Shown piece by piece: positions 42,060-50,426 of a DNA stretch of 51,734 nt (position 1 is the first letter of the stretch; every line of letters starts with the position of its first letter). The notes under the pieces are model-generated. The model ran no database searches. It saw only the letters and a list, made by a program, of their open reading frames with translations, and was not told where the DNA came from. The position numbers were made by a program, and so were the translations under genes. The stretch spans positions 1-51,734 of the forward strand of contig NZ_JACARO010000094.1 in the NCBI RefSeq assembly GCF_013386585.1, in the 5' to 3' direction. This stretch comes from Pseudomonas sp. P7548 (GTDB taxonomy: Bacteria > Pseudomonadota > Gammaproteobacteria > Pseudomonadales > Pseudomonadaceae).

Positions 42060-42500
42060 TCAGGCAAGCTTCACATTCATGGTGATCCTGGCGGTGAACA
42101 CCTTCACCTCGCCCTCGTCGAAAATGTCCACCGGCACGATCTTGTCCCCGGCTGTCGTCCAGTCAATGCCACTGCCATCGGCCACGGCGCGGATGTTCGA
42201 CTTGGCCTTGGCCAGGTATTCCACGGTCATGCCTTTGGGAATCCATTTGGCCCCTTGAGGGATCGACACGTCGGTCATGGTACCGCCGGCCAATTCCGCC
42301 GCGTTGCACAAGGCAATGGCATGCACGGAGGCCAGGTGGTTGGTGATTTCCTTGCGAAACGGCACGTTGACCACCGCGTGCCCGGGGCGCAGCTCGGCGA
42401 TGTGCGGGTTGATGGTGCTGAAGTAGGGCGCCACCTGGCAGGCCATCTGGCTGAACGCGGCAGGGCCTGCGCTGTTGAACATAGTGAGAAACTGGCTCAT
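42060..42500 (-). CDS. DUF4442 hotdog-fold thioesterase-like protein
   Basis: 146 residues from ATG 42500. The sequence SQMACQVAPYFSTINPHIAE, HAVVNVPFRKEITNHLASVH and AIALCNAAELAGG matches the DUF4442 group of hotdog proteins related to PaaI-type acyl-CoA thioesterases; the Asn in ITNHLASVH occupies the usual catalytic loop. It is divergent from a tetR gene with tandem operators in between, so probably induced when fatty-acyl or similar effectors bind the repressor. Confidence 0.85.
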   Translation of the reverse strand: MSQFLTMFNSAGPAAFSQMACQVAPYFSTINPHIAELRPGHAVVNVPFRKEITNHLASVHAIALCNAAELAGGTMTDVSIPQGAKWIPKGMTVEYLAKAKSNIRAVADGSGIDWTTAGDKIVPVDIFDEGEVKVFTARITMNVKLA

Positions 42501-42521
42501 GGGTTTTCCTCTGGGTGATTT

Positions 42522-42558
42522 ACAGAATAATATTCTGTTACGGAACAATATTCTGTAA
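42522..42558. promoter_or_regulatory. Tandem TetR operators
   Basis: ACAGAATAATATTCTGT (42522-42538) is a near-perfect palindrome, and ACGGAACAATATTCTGT (42540-42556) is a second, weaker copy one base later. They lie 21 bp upstream of the DUF4442 start and about 80 bp upstream of the tetR start, suiting control of both genes. Confidence 0.7.
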
Positions 42559-42635
42559 ATTCCAGAGGTGTCAAGGCCATGCCTTCTCTCTGGGCCGCTG
42601 TCGCTTTAGACTCCGTACATTTGCCGAGCCACTTC

Positions 42636-43259
42636 ATGCACGCACCTGATCTGTTCGAGCGCACCTTCCCAGGCCGGCGCAGCGACCTCAAACGCAGCAT
42701 CCTGCGCGAGGCCCTGGCCTGCTTTAACGAAGTGGGCATTGAAGCGACGACCATCGACACTATCCGCGCCCGCTGCGAGACCAGCGTGGGCGCGATCTAC
42801 CATCATTTCGGCAACAAGGAAGGCATCGTCGCCGCGCTGTTTTTTGCCGCGCTGGAAGACCAAGCGGCTTTGCGCGCTCACCATCTAGAGCAGGCGCAAA
42901 CCGCCCAGGCCGGTGTGGAAGCGCTGGTGCGCAGTTATGTGGAATGGGTCGACGCGCAACCCGAATGGGCGCGCTTTGTGTTCCAGAGCCGATTCGCCGT
43001 GGCCAACGGCCCGCACAAGGACGAGCTGCTCACCCGCAACAAACAGCGCAACCGGCAGTTGACCGAGTGGATGAGCGAGGCTGAGCGCCGCGAAGCCTTC
43101 AGCCATATTCCGCCTGAGCTGTTGCTGTCACTGATCATCGGTGCGGCGGAGAGTTACGCCCGGGCGTGGTTGTCCGGGCGGGTCAAGAGTAGCCCGATTG
43201 ACCATGCGCCGTTGCTGGCGCAGGCGGCATGGGCGTCCATCAGTCAAACGCGTCCTTGA
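42636..43259 (+). CDS. TetR-family regulator
   Basis: 207 residues from ATG 42636. HTH at residues 15-60 (ILREALACFNEVGIEATTID, TSVGAIYHHFGNKEGIVAAL) and a helical ligand domain ending LSGRVKSSPIDHAPLLAQAA. It is divergent from the DUF4442 gene and preceded by two operator copies. Such pairs in pseudomonads often sense acyl-CoA or fatty acids, which would fit a thioesterase target, though that is inference. Its end overlaps the convergent VOC gene by 20 bp. Confidence 0.9.
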   Translation: MHAPDLFERTFPGRRSDLKRSILREALACFNEVGIEATTIDTIRARCETSVGAIYHHFGNKEGIVAALFFAALEDQAALRAHHLEQAQTAQAGVEALVRSYVEWVDAQPEWARFVFQSRFAVANGPHKDELLTRNKQRNRQLTEWMSEAERREAFSHIPPELLLSLIIGAAESYARAWLSGRVKSSPIDHAPLLAQAAWASISQTRP

Positions 43260-43695
43260 TGAAGGCTTCCAGCGTGGCTTCTTCGAGGATCTCCATGGAG
43301 AAGTGCCCGAAGCGCTTGGGTAGCCAGATGATGCGGCCACCGGAAGGCGACTGCAGGTTCTCGCGGGCCAGGGGCACGCCGTTTTCATTTTCGGGCTGCA
43401 CACCGGCAGCGATCAGTTCGTCGTAGGCGACTTCGACGTCCGGCGTGGTGTAGCAGTGGCGGTAAATCATCCCTTCGCCGTGGGCGTCCAAGAGTTCGCG
43501 CAAGTTGCCCGCAATTGGTTGGACCAGCATGAAGCGCTCCTGGCCCAGCAGCACCACGGCATAACGCACATGCAGGCCGCCACGCTCCCAGACGAAGGTC
43601 TTGGAGATACGTGCTTTGAGGATGTGCGCGTAGTAGGCGCAGGCGTCTTCGAGGTGTTCGACGAGTATGTCGACGTGGCTGAATTTCAGGTCCAT
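43240..43695 (-). CDS. VOC-superfamily (glyoxalase-like) protein
   Basis: 151 residues: FSHVDILVEHLEDACAYYAH at the start, RYAVVLLGQERFMLVQPIAG in the middle and PSGGRIIWLPKRFGHFSMEI at the end give two VOC modules. Candidate metal ligands are H7, H79 (IYRHCYTTPDV) and E135 (MEILEE). The substrate is unknown. A GGAGCC site precedes ATG 43695. Divergent from the glutathione transferase gene, with which it might share a detoxification role. Confidence 0.8.
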   Translation of the reverse strand: MDLKFSHVDILVEHLEDACAYYAHILKARISKTFVWERGGLHVRYAVVLLGQERFMLVQPIAGNLRELLDAHGEGMIYRHCYTTPDVEVAYDELIAAGVQPENENGVPLARENLQSPSGGRIIWLPKRFGHFSMEILEEATLEAFIKDAFD

Positions 43696-43822
43696 GGCGG
43701 GCTCCTTGTAGATCGATGCCTATCCTAACCATGGCGCGTATCGGCTAGAAATTTATTTGCCGGCACTCTCGGCTGCTGGCGTAGTCTCTTGCCAAGACCC
43801 CACTGGCCCTTCGGAGCACGTC

Positions 43823-44449
43823 ATGATCATTGTTCACCATCTCAACAACTCGCGCTCGCAGCGCATCCTGTGGCTGCTCGAAGAACTCGGCCTGCCCTAT
43901 GAGATCAAGCGCTACCAGCGCGACCCGAAAACCAACCTCGCACCCCCGGAACTCAAGGCCATCAACGCGTTGGGCAAATCCCCGGTGATCGAAGACGGCG
44001 ACTTGAAGCTGATCGAGTCCGCCGCGATCATCGACTACCTGATCCGCCGCCACGGCCAGGGCCGCCTGCAGCCGGACCCAACCACCGCCGCGTACGACCA
44101 GTACGTGCAATGGCTGCATTTCGCCGAAGGCTCGGCCATGTTGCCGCTGATGCTCAACCTCTACGTCGGCCGCCTGGGCGAAGCGGGCGCGCCGCTGCAC
44201 CCGCGTATCGAGTCGGAAGTGGCCAATTACCTGGGCTATTTGAACGAAGCGCTCGGTAAAACGCCGTACCTGCTGGGGGATGAGTTGAGTGGGGCGGATA
44301 TCCAGATGAGTTTCATCGGCGAAGTCGCCAAGGCCCAGGGCAAGTTGCCGACGTACCCGAACCTGGCGGCGTGGGTACAACGCTTCCAGGCGCGGCCGGC
44401 GTATCGCAAGGCGGTGGAACAGGGCGGTGAGTACGCGTTTGCCCGGTGA
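43823..44449 (+). CDS. Glutathione S-transferase
   Basis: 208 residues from ATG 43823, with GGAG upstream. Thioredoxin-fold domain at residues 1-80: HHLNNSRSQRILWLLEELGL (Ser active-site region), NALGKSPVIEDGDLKLIESA (the cis-Pro and GSH-binding ESA motif). The helical domain follows, with YLLGDELSGADIQM as the N-capping box. Conjugates or reduces electrophiles with glutathione in the cytoplasm. Likely monocistronic. Confidence 0.92.
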   Translation: MIIVHHLNNSRSQRILWLLEELGLPYEIKRYQRDPKTNLAPPELKAINALGKSPVIEDGDLKLIESAAIIDYLIRRHGQGRLQPDPTTAAYDQYVQWLHFAEGSAMLPLMLNLYVGRLGEAGAPLHPRIESEVANYLGYLNEALGKTPYLLGDELSGADIQMSFIGEVAKAQGKLPTYPNLAAWVQRFQARPAYRKAVEQGGEYAFAR

Positions 44450-44536
44450 CGCTGGGCGGGGTTGCTTACAACTGTTAACGGATTGGACAACGCAATCGCT
44501 ATAGGCTTTGGGCTGTCTGCCCTGGAGCCCATTGCC

Positions 44537-45262
44537 ATGAACCTGCGAGCCATCGCCGCGCCGTTGTTTGCATTTGCCCTGTTGCTGCCGTCACTGGCCG
44601 ACGCCTCGACGTCCATCACCCGTGTCGCCATCTATCGGGGGCCGGCGGGTTGTGACGACTGTTCCGAGAACGTGGCGAAGGCCCTGCAACGGGTCAATCC
44701 CAACGTCCACATCGATTTTGTGGGGGCGGATGAGCCCGTCGATATCACGCCGCAAACCTTGGCGCACTACGACCTCTATGTACAGCCGGGCGGCGGCCAG
44801 GACATCCCCGGCGCCTTGCGCAGCCTGGGTGAGGCGCGCAGCGAGGCCATCCGTGATTACGTCGCCAACGGCGGCCGCTACCTGGGGTTGTGCATGGGGG
44901 CCTACCTGGCGGATGACACCAACCTCGGCCTGATCCCCCAGGATCTTGACGGCGAAGCCGGCCGCCCCGGTTTCGAAGTGCCCGGTATTGTCGACGCTGC
45001 CGTGCAGGTCACGTGGGGCGGCAAGGCGGACCAGGTGTTTTTCCAGGATGGCCCTTACATGCCTAAGGCCGGGCGCTATACGACCCTCGCGACCTACCGC
45101 AACGGCGACGTCGCGGCGGCGCGGTATACCTTTGAAAAGGGCGTGGTGGTGCTCAGCGGCCCGCACCCCGAGGCCAGCCGGGAATGGTTCGAAAACGCTG
45201 AGATCCCGCTAAGCAAAATGCCCAGGAACGACCTCTTCAGCACCCTGATCCACAGCTTCTAA
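44537..45262 (+). CDS. Exported BPL_N-domain protein (glutamine-amidotransferase-like fold)
   Basis: 241 residues from ATG 44537. Signal peptide 1-23 (AAPLFAFALLLPSLADA), so periplasmic. The domain contains VQPGGGQD and the nucleophile elbow GRYLGLCMGAYLA with C119, and a later GPHPEAS His, as in the BPL_N family (named after the N-terminal part of yeast biotin-protein ligase). Hydrolase activity is possible but unshown. C39/C42 (GCDDC) may form a disulfide. Its TAA is immediately followed by the REP at 45263. Confidence 0.82.
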   Translation: MNLRAIAAPLFAFALLLPSLADASTSITRVAIYRGPAGCDDCSENVAKALQRVNPNVHIDFVGADEPVDITPQTLAHYDLYVQPGGGQDIPGALRSLGEARSEAIRDYVANGGRYLGLCMGAYLADDTNLGLIPQDLDGEAGRPGFEVPGIVDAAVQVTWGGKADQVFFQDGPYMPKAGRYTTLATYRNGDVAAARYTFEKGVVVLSGPHPEASREWFENAEIPLSKMPRNDLFSTLIHSF

Positions 45263-45369
45263 TGTAGTGAGCGGGCTTGCCCCGCGCGGCGGTGTGTCAG
45301 GTATATCGGTGGGTCAGGTGTATCGGTGGGTCAGGGATGCCGCGGCGCGGGGCAAGCCCGCTCACTACA
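45263..45369. repeat. REPIN (TGTAGTGAGCGGGCTT type) abutting a stop codon
   Basis: Begins with TGTAGTGAGCGGGCTTGCCC directly after the TAA of the BPL_N gene and ends with the inverted copy. Its loop carries two tandem 17-bp units, GTATATCGGTGGGTCAG (45301-45317) and GTGTATCGGTGGGTCAG (45318-45334). Confidence 0.9.
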
Positions 45370-45414
45370 GGCGATGGCGGTGGGTGCATCGGTCAATGAC
45401 CCACCGCCATCGCC
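45370..45414. terminator. Long hairpin between convergent genes
   Basis: GGCGATGGCGGTGGGT and ACCCACCGCCATCGCC form a perfect 16-bp stem around a 13-base loop, immediately after the REPIN and before the end of the solA-like gene. It resembles the inner part of the TGTAGGAGCC-type REP pairs and could stop transcription from both sides. Confidence 0.6.
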
Positions 45415-45440
45415 GGCAAGGTTGCGCGGTTCCGGGTGGG

Positions 45441-46610
45441 TTAGGGGGCGTTGAAGCGGGCCAGGGAGAACGAGGACAAATCCAGCTCGCTCTTGCCGTG
45501 CATGCACCATTGGGCAAACGCTTCGCCCAACGCCGCCGAATGCTTGAACCCATGCCCCGAACACGGCGACGCCACCAGGGTATGCTGCAAAGTCGGGTGT
45601 TGGTCGATGATGAAGTGATGGTCCGGCGTCACCGTGTAGGCGCACACGGCCGACTTGACCACCTTGCCCGTCAGCCCGGCAATACGGCCCTGCACTTGGC
45701 GCTCATACATCTCCCGTTCCTGCGCCGGGGATACCGTGCGGTCCAGCGTTTCCGGCGTGGAGTGGGTGTGATACTGCGCCGTGGCAACCTTCAGGCTGCC
45801 TTCGCCGGGCAGCGCGGGGAAGCCGTAGTGGTTCTGACTGTCGCCCCGGCCGTGGGTGAGGATGTAGGTGGGCGATTTCCCCACCAGGTCGGCACCCGGT
45901 TCCAGTTCGAACCAGAACAGCTGCTGCCGGTACACCTTGAGCAACTGATCAAACGGCGCGCCCAACAACCCGCCCGCCCAGTTGCCGGCACTCACCACCA
46001 GCTTGTCCGCCTGCAACGTGCGCCTGTCGGTGGTCACCGTCACACCGTGCTCATCCGAACGGATGTGGGTCACCGTCTCGCCTTTGTACAGCGTGGCGCC
46101 GTGCTGCTCGGCCAGCTTGAGCTGCACGTCGATGCAGCGCTCTGGCCGCACAAACCCGCCACCGGGCTCGTAGTAGCCGATGGCGTCGTCGGCCACCGTG
46201 GCAAATTGCGGGAAGCGCTGGCGAATCTGCGTCGCATCCAGCACCTCGTGTTCGATGCCGTAGGTTTGCGCCAAAGCGATGGTGCGCAGGGTGAAGTCTG
46301 TGGCATCACTGGGGTCGAAATCCTCGCTGGACGTAAGCACCAACAACCCCGACTGCTCGAACAACGCCTCCCCCGACACCGCCTCCAGCTCGCGCCAGAT
46401 ACGGTGCGAGTTACGCACGATGGGCACGTACGGCGCGCCTTCGCCCACCGACAACCGCGTGATCCGCGTGTCGCCATGGCTGGAACCCAGCGTGTGCGGT
46501 GGGTGATGACGGTCGATGCCGGCGACCTTCACGCCGGCCTTGGCCAATTGGTACACCGTGGCGGCACCCATGGCGCCCAAACCGATGACCAGCGATTCAT
46601 AACGTTCCAT
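45441..46610 (-). CDS. solA: N-methyl-L-tryptophan oxidase / sarcosine-oxidase-family flavoenzyme
   Basis: 389 residues from ATG 46610. The FAD-binding start ESLVIGLGAMGAATVYQLAK and LGSSHGDTRITRL (family motif SSHGxTR) are typical. C323 in KSAVCAYTVTPDHHFIID matches the Cys that holds FAD covalently in MSOX/MTOX. SPCSGHGFKHS near the end completes the active site. It oxidatively demethylates N-methyl amino acids, giving formaldehyde and H2O2. Assignment to MTOX rather than sarcosine oxidase is by resemblance only. Confidence 0.85.
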   Translation of the reverse strand: MERYESLVIGLGAMGAATVYQLAKAGVKVAGIDRHHPPHTLGSSHGDTRITRLSVGEGAPYVPIVRNSHRIWRELEAVSGEALFEQSGLLVLTSSEDFDPSDATDFTLRTIALAQTYGIEHEVLDATQIRQRFPQFATVADDAIGYYEPGGGFVRPERCIDVQLKLAEQHGATLYKGETVTHIRSDEHGVTVTTDRRTLQADKLVVSAGNWAGGLLGAPFDQLLKVYRQQLFWFELEPGADLVGKSPTYILTHGRGDSQNHYGFPALPGEGSLKVATAQYHTHSTPETLDRTVSPAQEREMYERQVQGRIAGLTGKVVKSAVCAYTVTPDHHFIIDQHPTLQHTLVASPCSGHGFKHSAALGEAFAQWCMHGKSELDLSSFSLARFNAP

Positions 46611-46651
46611 TGTCGATACTCGCTTCAAGGCTTCGTGGAAAGAACGGTCAG

Positions 46652-47908
46652 TCAGCGCACCACATCAAAGGCTGTGTACTCATTCACAATACGCGCCTTG
46701 CTCGACACCGACTCCAGCGTCAGGGCGACACCCAGGTCCTCGATAAACGCACGGGTGGACTTATAGTCGCCCTGCTCGCAGGTGAGCCGGATCGCATCGC
46801 CCGTCAACGACGTAAACACTTGGCTTGCCGGGAAGCGCTCGCCCACCTGGCAGGTCAAGGTCGTGTCGGTCGGTTTGTCGGTGGGCTTGACGGGCATATA
46901 GGCCATTTTCATGTAAGCGCTCAGCGTTTGGCCGGGGGCCCAACTGCTCGGTACCTTCAATTCAGCCGACTGGGTTTGCATGACCTGGTCAGCGCCCAAG
47001 CCGTTCATTTTCGATTTCAGCTGGACCAGATCGGCCAGCATCAGGCGGTCCACATTGAACGCCTCACCATAGGCTTCGTTCTTGCGCAGCAAGCCGCCCT
47101 CGGCGTTGAAGGTGACCCTGACCGGGTTGTCCTTGCCACTGCCGTCCTTCGACACGTAGCTGTAGCTCAAGGTCTTGAACCTGGGTTGCAACAGTGGCAC
47201 GTCCAGTTGCTGGCGCACGTTGGCGGGCACCGGCACGTCGCCGATGGAGGTTTCGACGACGGTGCGCGGGTAGTCCACCGGCGCGATGTCTGGGCGCAAC
47301 TCGGCCAGGATCCCGGCGTTGACGCCGCCCTGTACCGAACAGCTCACTCGTGTTTGCGTGCCTTGCGTGTTCTCTGGCTCCACGATCAGCACACGCTCTA
47401 CATGGCGCAGGCCCGGCGCCTTGCCCGGCATGGGTTTGATCGACTGCCAGCCGTTGCCCACCTTCAGCTCGCTGCGGCTGTATTGCCCCTCGGTTTTAAT
47501 CAGCGCGCCGCGTTGTTCCATCAACGGCGCGAGGCGTTGGGCGACCTCGTCGAGACCGCCGTCCACCACGAAGCCCCAATAGTAGTAGAGGCCCAGCGGG
47601 CCGAGATCGGCGACTTCATCGTTGTACGACAGCAGCTTCAACCCCGCGATGGCCGGCGCACTCACCGGCACGGCATTGGCTTGGCGGTTGGTGCGGTCGC
47701 GCACCGCGATCCAGCTGAAGTGCTTGTCCTGCTTGAGCGGCGCATAGGCCTGCCAGGCATCGCGGTGGGTGTTCAGGTTGCTGAAGAAACGCTCGTCGCA
47801 GTGGGTGAAGGCCTTGAGCGTATCGGTGAGCGCGGCATCGTCGGCGTGGGACACGGCTGGCACCAGCAAGGCAGCAGCGAGCAGGGCGGCGGAAAACGGC
47901 AACTTCAT
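46652..47908 (-). CDS. Exported protein of unknown function, 418 residues
   Basis: Start ATG 47908 with GGAAGT upstream. Signal peptide 1-22 (FSAALLAAALLVPAVSHA). The mature part contains CDERFFSN, LGLYYYWGFVVDGGLDEVAQ and, near the end, a region with two Cys (LTCQVGERFPASQVF, IRLTCEQGDYKS). I recognise no domain. A soluble periplasmic role is likely. It is 68 bp after the 120-residue gene at 47977 on the same strand and may be co-transcribed with it. Confidence 0.8.
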   Translation of the reverse strand: MKLPFSAALLAAALLVPAVSHADDAALTDTLKAFTHCDERFFSNLNTHRDAWQAYAPLKQDKHFSWIAVRDRTNRQANAVPVSAPAIAGLKLLSYNDEVADLGPLGLYYYWGFVVDGGLDEVAQRLAPLMEQRGALIKTEGQYSRSELKVGNGWQSIKPMPGKAPGLRHVERVLIVEPENTQGTQTRVSCSVQGGVNAGILAELRPDIAPVDYPRTVVETSIGDVPVPANVRQQLDVPLLQPRFKTLSYSYVSKDGSGKDNPVRVTFNAEGGLLRKNEAYGEAFNVDRLMLADLVQLKSKMNGLGADQVMQTQSAELKVPSSWAPGQTLSAYMKMAYMPVKPTDKPTDTTLTCQVGERFPASQVFTSLTGDAIRLTCEQGDYKSTRAFIEDLGVALTLESVSSKARIVNEYTAFDVVR

Positions 47909-47976
47909 GGGGCGGAACTTCCTTTTCGACGAGCAGGGAGCAGGGCGGGCATTATCCAGCAGTTGGGCGCCGGGCT

Positions 47977-48339
47977 CTAGTTGGCTGAGCGGGTGAGGCG
48001 CAAACGCCAATTGCCGCCGTGCTGGGTTTGGCAGGCTTCTTCGCTGTCCAGCGCAATGCAGCGCTGCAACGGCACGGGCGGGAGCTGGGCGGCTTGCAGG
48101 GCGGTGGCGGTCAGCTCGCGGATGCGCGCATCCAGCCCGGTCGCCACGGCGTGGTCCTTGTTGGCGCGGGTGTCGAAGACCCAGGTGATGCGCAGGCTGC
48201 CGGGGAAGTCGGCGTGGTTGACGGTGTGGGTCAGCCATTCAAACCCGGGGATTTCGGTTTTGGCGGTGTCGCAGGCGTCGGTGAGCGCTGTGACCAGCTC
48301 GCGTTCGAGGCGCGTGATGTCGCGTTTTGAGAGGGCCAT
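47977..48339 (-). CDS. Conserved hypothetical protein, 120 residues
   Basis: ATG 48339 opens MALSKRDITRLERELVTALT, followed by EWLTHTVNHADFPGSLRITW and VFDTRANKDH; the end is NWRLRLTRSAN. No signal peptide or membrane segment. I recall similar Pseudomonas proteins but no function; Cys pairs at CDTAK and CIALDSEEAC are not in a known motif. It is upstream of the exported protein at 46652. Confidence 0.7.
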   Translation of the reverse strand: MALSKRDITRLERELVTALTDACDTAKTEIPGFEWLTHTVNHADFPGSLRITWVFDTRANKDHAVATGLDARIRELTATALQAAQLPPVPLQRCIALDSEEACQTQHGGNWRLRLTRSAN

Positions 48340-48416
48340 GGGACGCTCGGCAAAGGGGCAGGCGCAGCAGGTTAACAGAGTCTCCTGGGGCTGTTGGGGT
48401 TTGGTGGGGCGGTGAT

Positions 48417-48541
48417 GGCGGTGGGGCAGGTGACAACACTGTTGACTGTGCCGCCGCTTTCGCAGGCAAGCCAGCTCCCACAGTTGACCGAGTAAACCCG
48501 CTGACCTGCACTCACTGTAGGAGCCGGCTTGCCGGCGATAG
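48417..48541. repeat. TGTAGGAGCCGGCTTGCC-type REP units
   Basis: A worn unit pair (TTTCGCAGGCAAGCCAGCTC near 48458, inverted with GGCGGTGGGGCAGGTGAC) is followed by an intact TGTAGGAGCCGGCTTGCCGG at 48516. No gene is seen between 48340 and 48733. Confidence 0.75.
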
Positions 48542-48610
48542 CGATCCATCAGTGAACAGCGTTGCAGCTTACCCAGCGCCTACAGTGGATCTTCGTCGTC
48601 ACGCAGACCC

Positions 48611-48720
48611 TGTGGGAGCTGTCGAGCTTTAGCGAGGCTGCGAAGGCGGTGGGTCAGGCGACTTCTCTATTGGCTGTTCCACCGCCTTCGCGGCCTCGCT
48701 GGGGCTCGACGGCTCCCACA
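48611..48720. repeat. REPIN (GTGGGAGCTGTCGAGC type)
   Basis: TGTGGGAGCTGTCGAGCTTT and the inverted end GCTCGACGGCTCCCACA flank an inner pair (GCGAAGGCGGTG / CACCGCCTTCGC). It is the only copy of this REP class in the window and ends 13 bp before the DUF1963-like gene's stop. Confidence 0.85.
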
Positions 48721-48733
48721 GGGGGGAGGGGGG

Positions 48734-49429
48734 TTAGTAGAAGTCGTAGTAAAACGCCCATTCCCCGGTCACGGTGTGCTTCCAGAACATCAGGCTGCCG
48801 TTATCCACCACATTCAGCTGGATTTTGGCGTCTGACGAGATCTGGAACACGAATTCAAAGCCCTCTCCGGGGTCGACTCCCGACTGGCAGAACGACGGGT
48901 AACCGCCGAGCTTGTGTTCGTAGGTGTGGGTCACCAGGTCGTAATAGCTCTGGATCACCCCTGCGCGTTCCAGCTTGAGTATTTCGTCTTCAAGCGCTGA
49001 GGGAACGCCGCCGCCATCCCACAAGGGAAAGTCCTGCGGCACCGCCTCGGCCTTCAACGGGAAAGGCTTGAGAAACGCGCCCTCGACCGTCAGCGTCTTG
49101 AGCACCAGCACCTCGTCCGGCCCGTATTCGCGTATCACCCAGTTATCGCCCATGGGCTCGAAATGCTCGGGAAACGGGTCTGACATAAACAGCGTCAGTA
49201 CCCGCACGCCTTCCAGCGCCGGGCTGTTGAAGGGCAGGGCGGGCAAGTAGAACTGCGCATAGGGCAGCAACGGCTCCCCCGCCCCGTTGGTGGGGATGCC
49301 TTCTTCGGGGCGGAACAGAAAGACATTGCCCAGCCAGCTTTCTTCGTCGGTGCCCGCCGGGCGAAAGCCGCCCGCGATCAGCTTGAGGGCCGGGCGCGCC
49401 AGGCGTTGCTGGATCTCGTGGATATCCAT
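48734..49429 (-). CDS. DUF1963 (YwqG-like) protein
   Basis: 231 residues from ATG 49429. The pattern WLGNVFLFRPEEGIP, LPYAQFYLPALPF, KLGGYPSFCQSGVDPGEGFE and FVFQISSDAKIQLNVVDNGS is the DUF1963 signature. Function is unknown; relatives often appear beside polymorphic-toxin or T6SS genes as possible immunity proteins, but none is present here. Third gene of a minus-strand group with the lipoprotein (49446) and the 80-residue protein (50020). Confidence 0.85.
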   Translation of the reverse strand: MDIHEIQQRLARPALKLIAGGFRPAGTDEESWLGNVFLFRPEEGIPTNGAGEPLLPYAQFYLPALPFNSPALEGVRVLTLFMSDPFPEHFEPMGDNWVIREYGPDEVLVLKTLTVEGAFLKPFPLKAEAVPQDFPLWDGGGVPSALEDEILKLERAGVIQSYYDLVTHTYEHKLGGYPSFCQSGVDPGEGFEFVFQISSDAKIQLNVVDNGSLMFWKHTVTGEWAFYYDFY

Positions 49430-49445
49430 GGCGTGTGAGCCTTGC

Positions 49446-49982
49446 TTAGAAATTATCAGCCCAATTGCACAACTTGCTCTCACCCAACGGCACCAGGGAG
49501 CCCTTGATCTCGCCGACCAACATGCGCTTGAGCGTCACCCCGCATTTATAGCGGTTGGCGGCGTCCAGCTCGTAGTCCATCCCCGCTTCCGGCACGAAGC
49601 TGAACATGTTGTAGCAACGGTCGCCGATGTAATGAAACGCGATGGGCTGCCCAGCGGGCACCAACAGTTCGGTCATCACCGTGTTACTTGAATAGCGCGC
49701 GACGGGCGCCATGCCCAGGGTTTCGCCGTTGCGGTCGGCGTAGCCGTCGCGGTTGGCCACCATCACACCCGCGCCGGGCAGGCGGAAGTTGATGCAGTCG
49801 GACTTGGGCACGCCCCGCACCATGCCATCGCTCATGACCCGCAGGCGCGCGGTCTCGCCGCTGGTGGGGGAGGTGTAGGGCGTGGAGAACGAGCGCACAT
49901 CGGTGATAGCGCCGCAGGCGGTGAGGGCGGCCAGCAGCGTGAGGCCTGCGAAGGTTTTTAACGGGCGTAGCGATGTGAACAT
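49446..49982 (-). CDS. Putative lipoprotein, 178 residues
   Basis: ATG 49982 gives a lipoprotein signal: KTFAGLTLLAALTAC, with the lipobox LTAC and Gly at +2, predicting outer-membrane sorting. An ATG five codons earlier is possible. The mature part is beta-rich with four cysteines (SDCINFRLPG, DRCYNMFSF, YKCGVTLKR, KLCNWADNF) that could form two disulfides. No domain recognised. It is 16 bp upstream of the DUF1963 gene. Confidence 0.8.
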   Translation of the reverse strand: MFTSLRPLKTFAGLTLLAALTACGAITDVRSFSTPYTSPTSGETARLRVMSDGMVRGVPKSDCINFRLPGAGVMVANRDGYADRNGETLGMAPVARYSSNTVMTELLVPAGQPIAFHYIGDRCYNMFSFVPEAGMDYELDAANRYKCGVTLKRMLVGEIKGSLVPLGESKLCNWADNF

Positions 49983-50019
49983 AGGGGTCGATTCCATTCG
50001 TAGCGGGCAAAAAACGGGG

Positions 50020-50262
50020 TTACGAAAGCGAAGGGCGCACGCGTTGCCACTCGTTCCAGCAGTCTTCCGGGACGATATCCGGATAACCGCGTTCGGTTTC
50101 CATCGCCAGCGCGGCGCTGAACGGCAGCGCAATACAGGTGGCTGCGTCTCGGACCGCACACACCTCGGTTTCGTTCAGCGGCGCGCCCTTTGCCGCCTCG
50201 GCTGCCGTGAGGATGGCCACCAGGGCAGGCACGAAAACCAGGCATAACGGATCGGTAGACAT
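50020..50262 (-). CDS. Small exported protein, 80 residues
   Basis: ATG 50262 with a good AGGGAAG site; the frame is open further upstream. Hydrophobic start PLCLVFVPALVAILTAAEAA acts as a signal peptide or anchor, followed by NETEVCAVRDAATCIALPFS and EDCWNEWQRVRPSLS. Three mature cysteines. Unknown function. It is 37 bp upstream of the lipoprotein gene on the same strand, so probably co-transcribed. Confidence 0.7.
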   Translation of the reverse strand: MSTDPLCLVFVPALVAILTAAEAAKGAPLNETEVCAVRDAATCIALPFSAALAMETERGYPDIVPEDCWNEWQRVRPSLS

Positions 50263-50426
50263 CGACTTCTTCCCTGAGTGATTGGCACAAAACCGCCAGT
50301 GTAAACACCTCTGTCTGAGCACACACGCGTTCTGCCGCGATCACCACCGAACGTCTGCCCATAGCGCGTGGTCACAGCTTTGCTGATAACCTGCTAATAG
50401 CTCAATGCCATTCCCTTGGTAGCCCC

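Noticed and set aside
45267..46766. A 499-codon plus-strand frame opposite the solA-like gene
   Set aside because: It begins inside the REPIN and is antisense to a flavoenzyme with complete FAD motifs.
2324..48720. Recurrent palindromic repeats as possible CRISPR arrays
   Set aside because: Copies are dispersed, paired in inverted orientation, lack regular spacers and have no cas genes; they are REP/REPIN elements.
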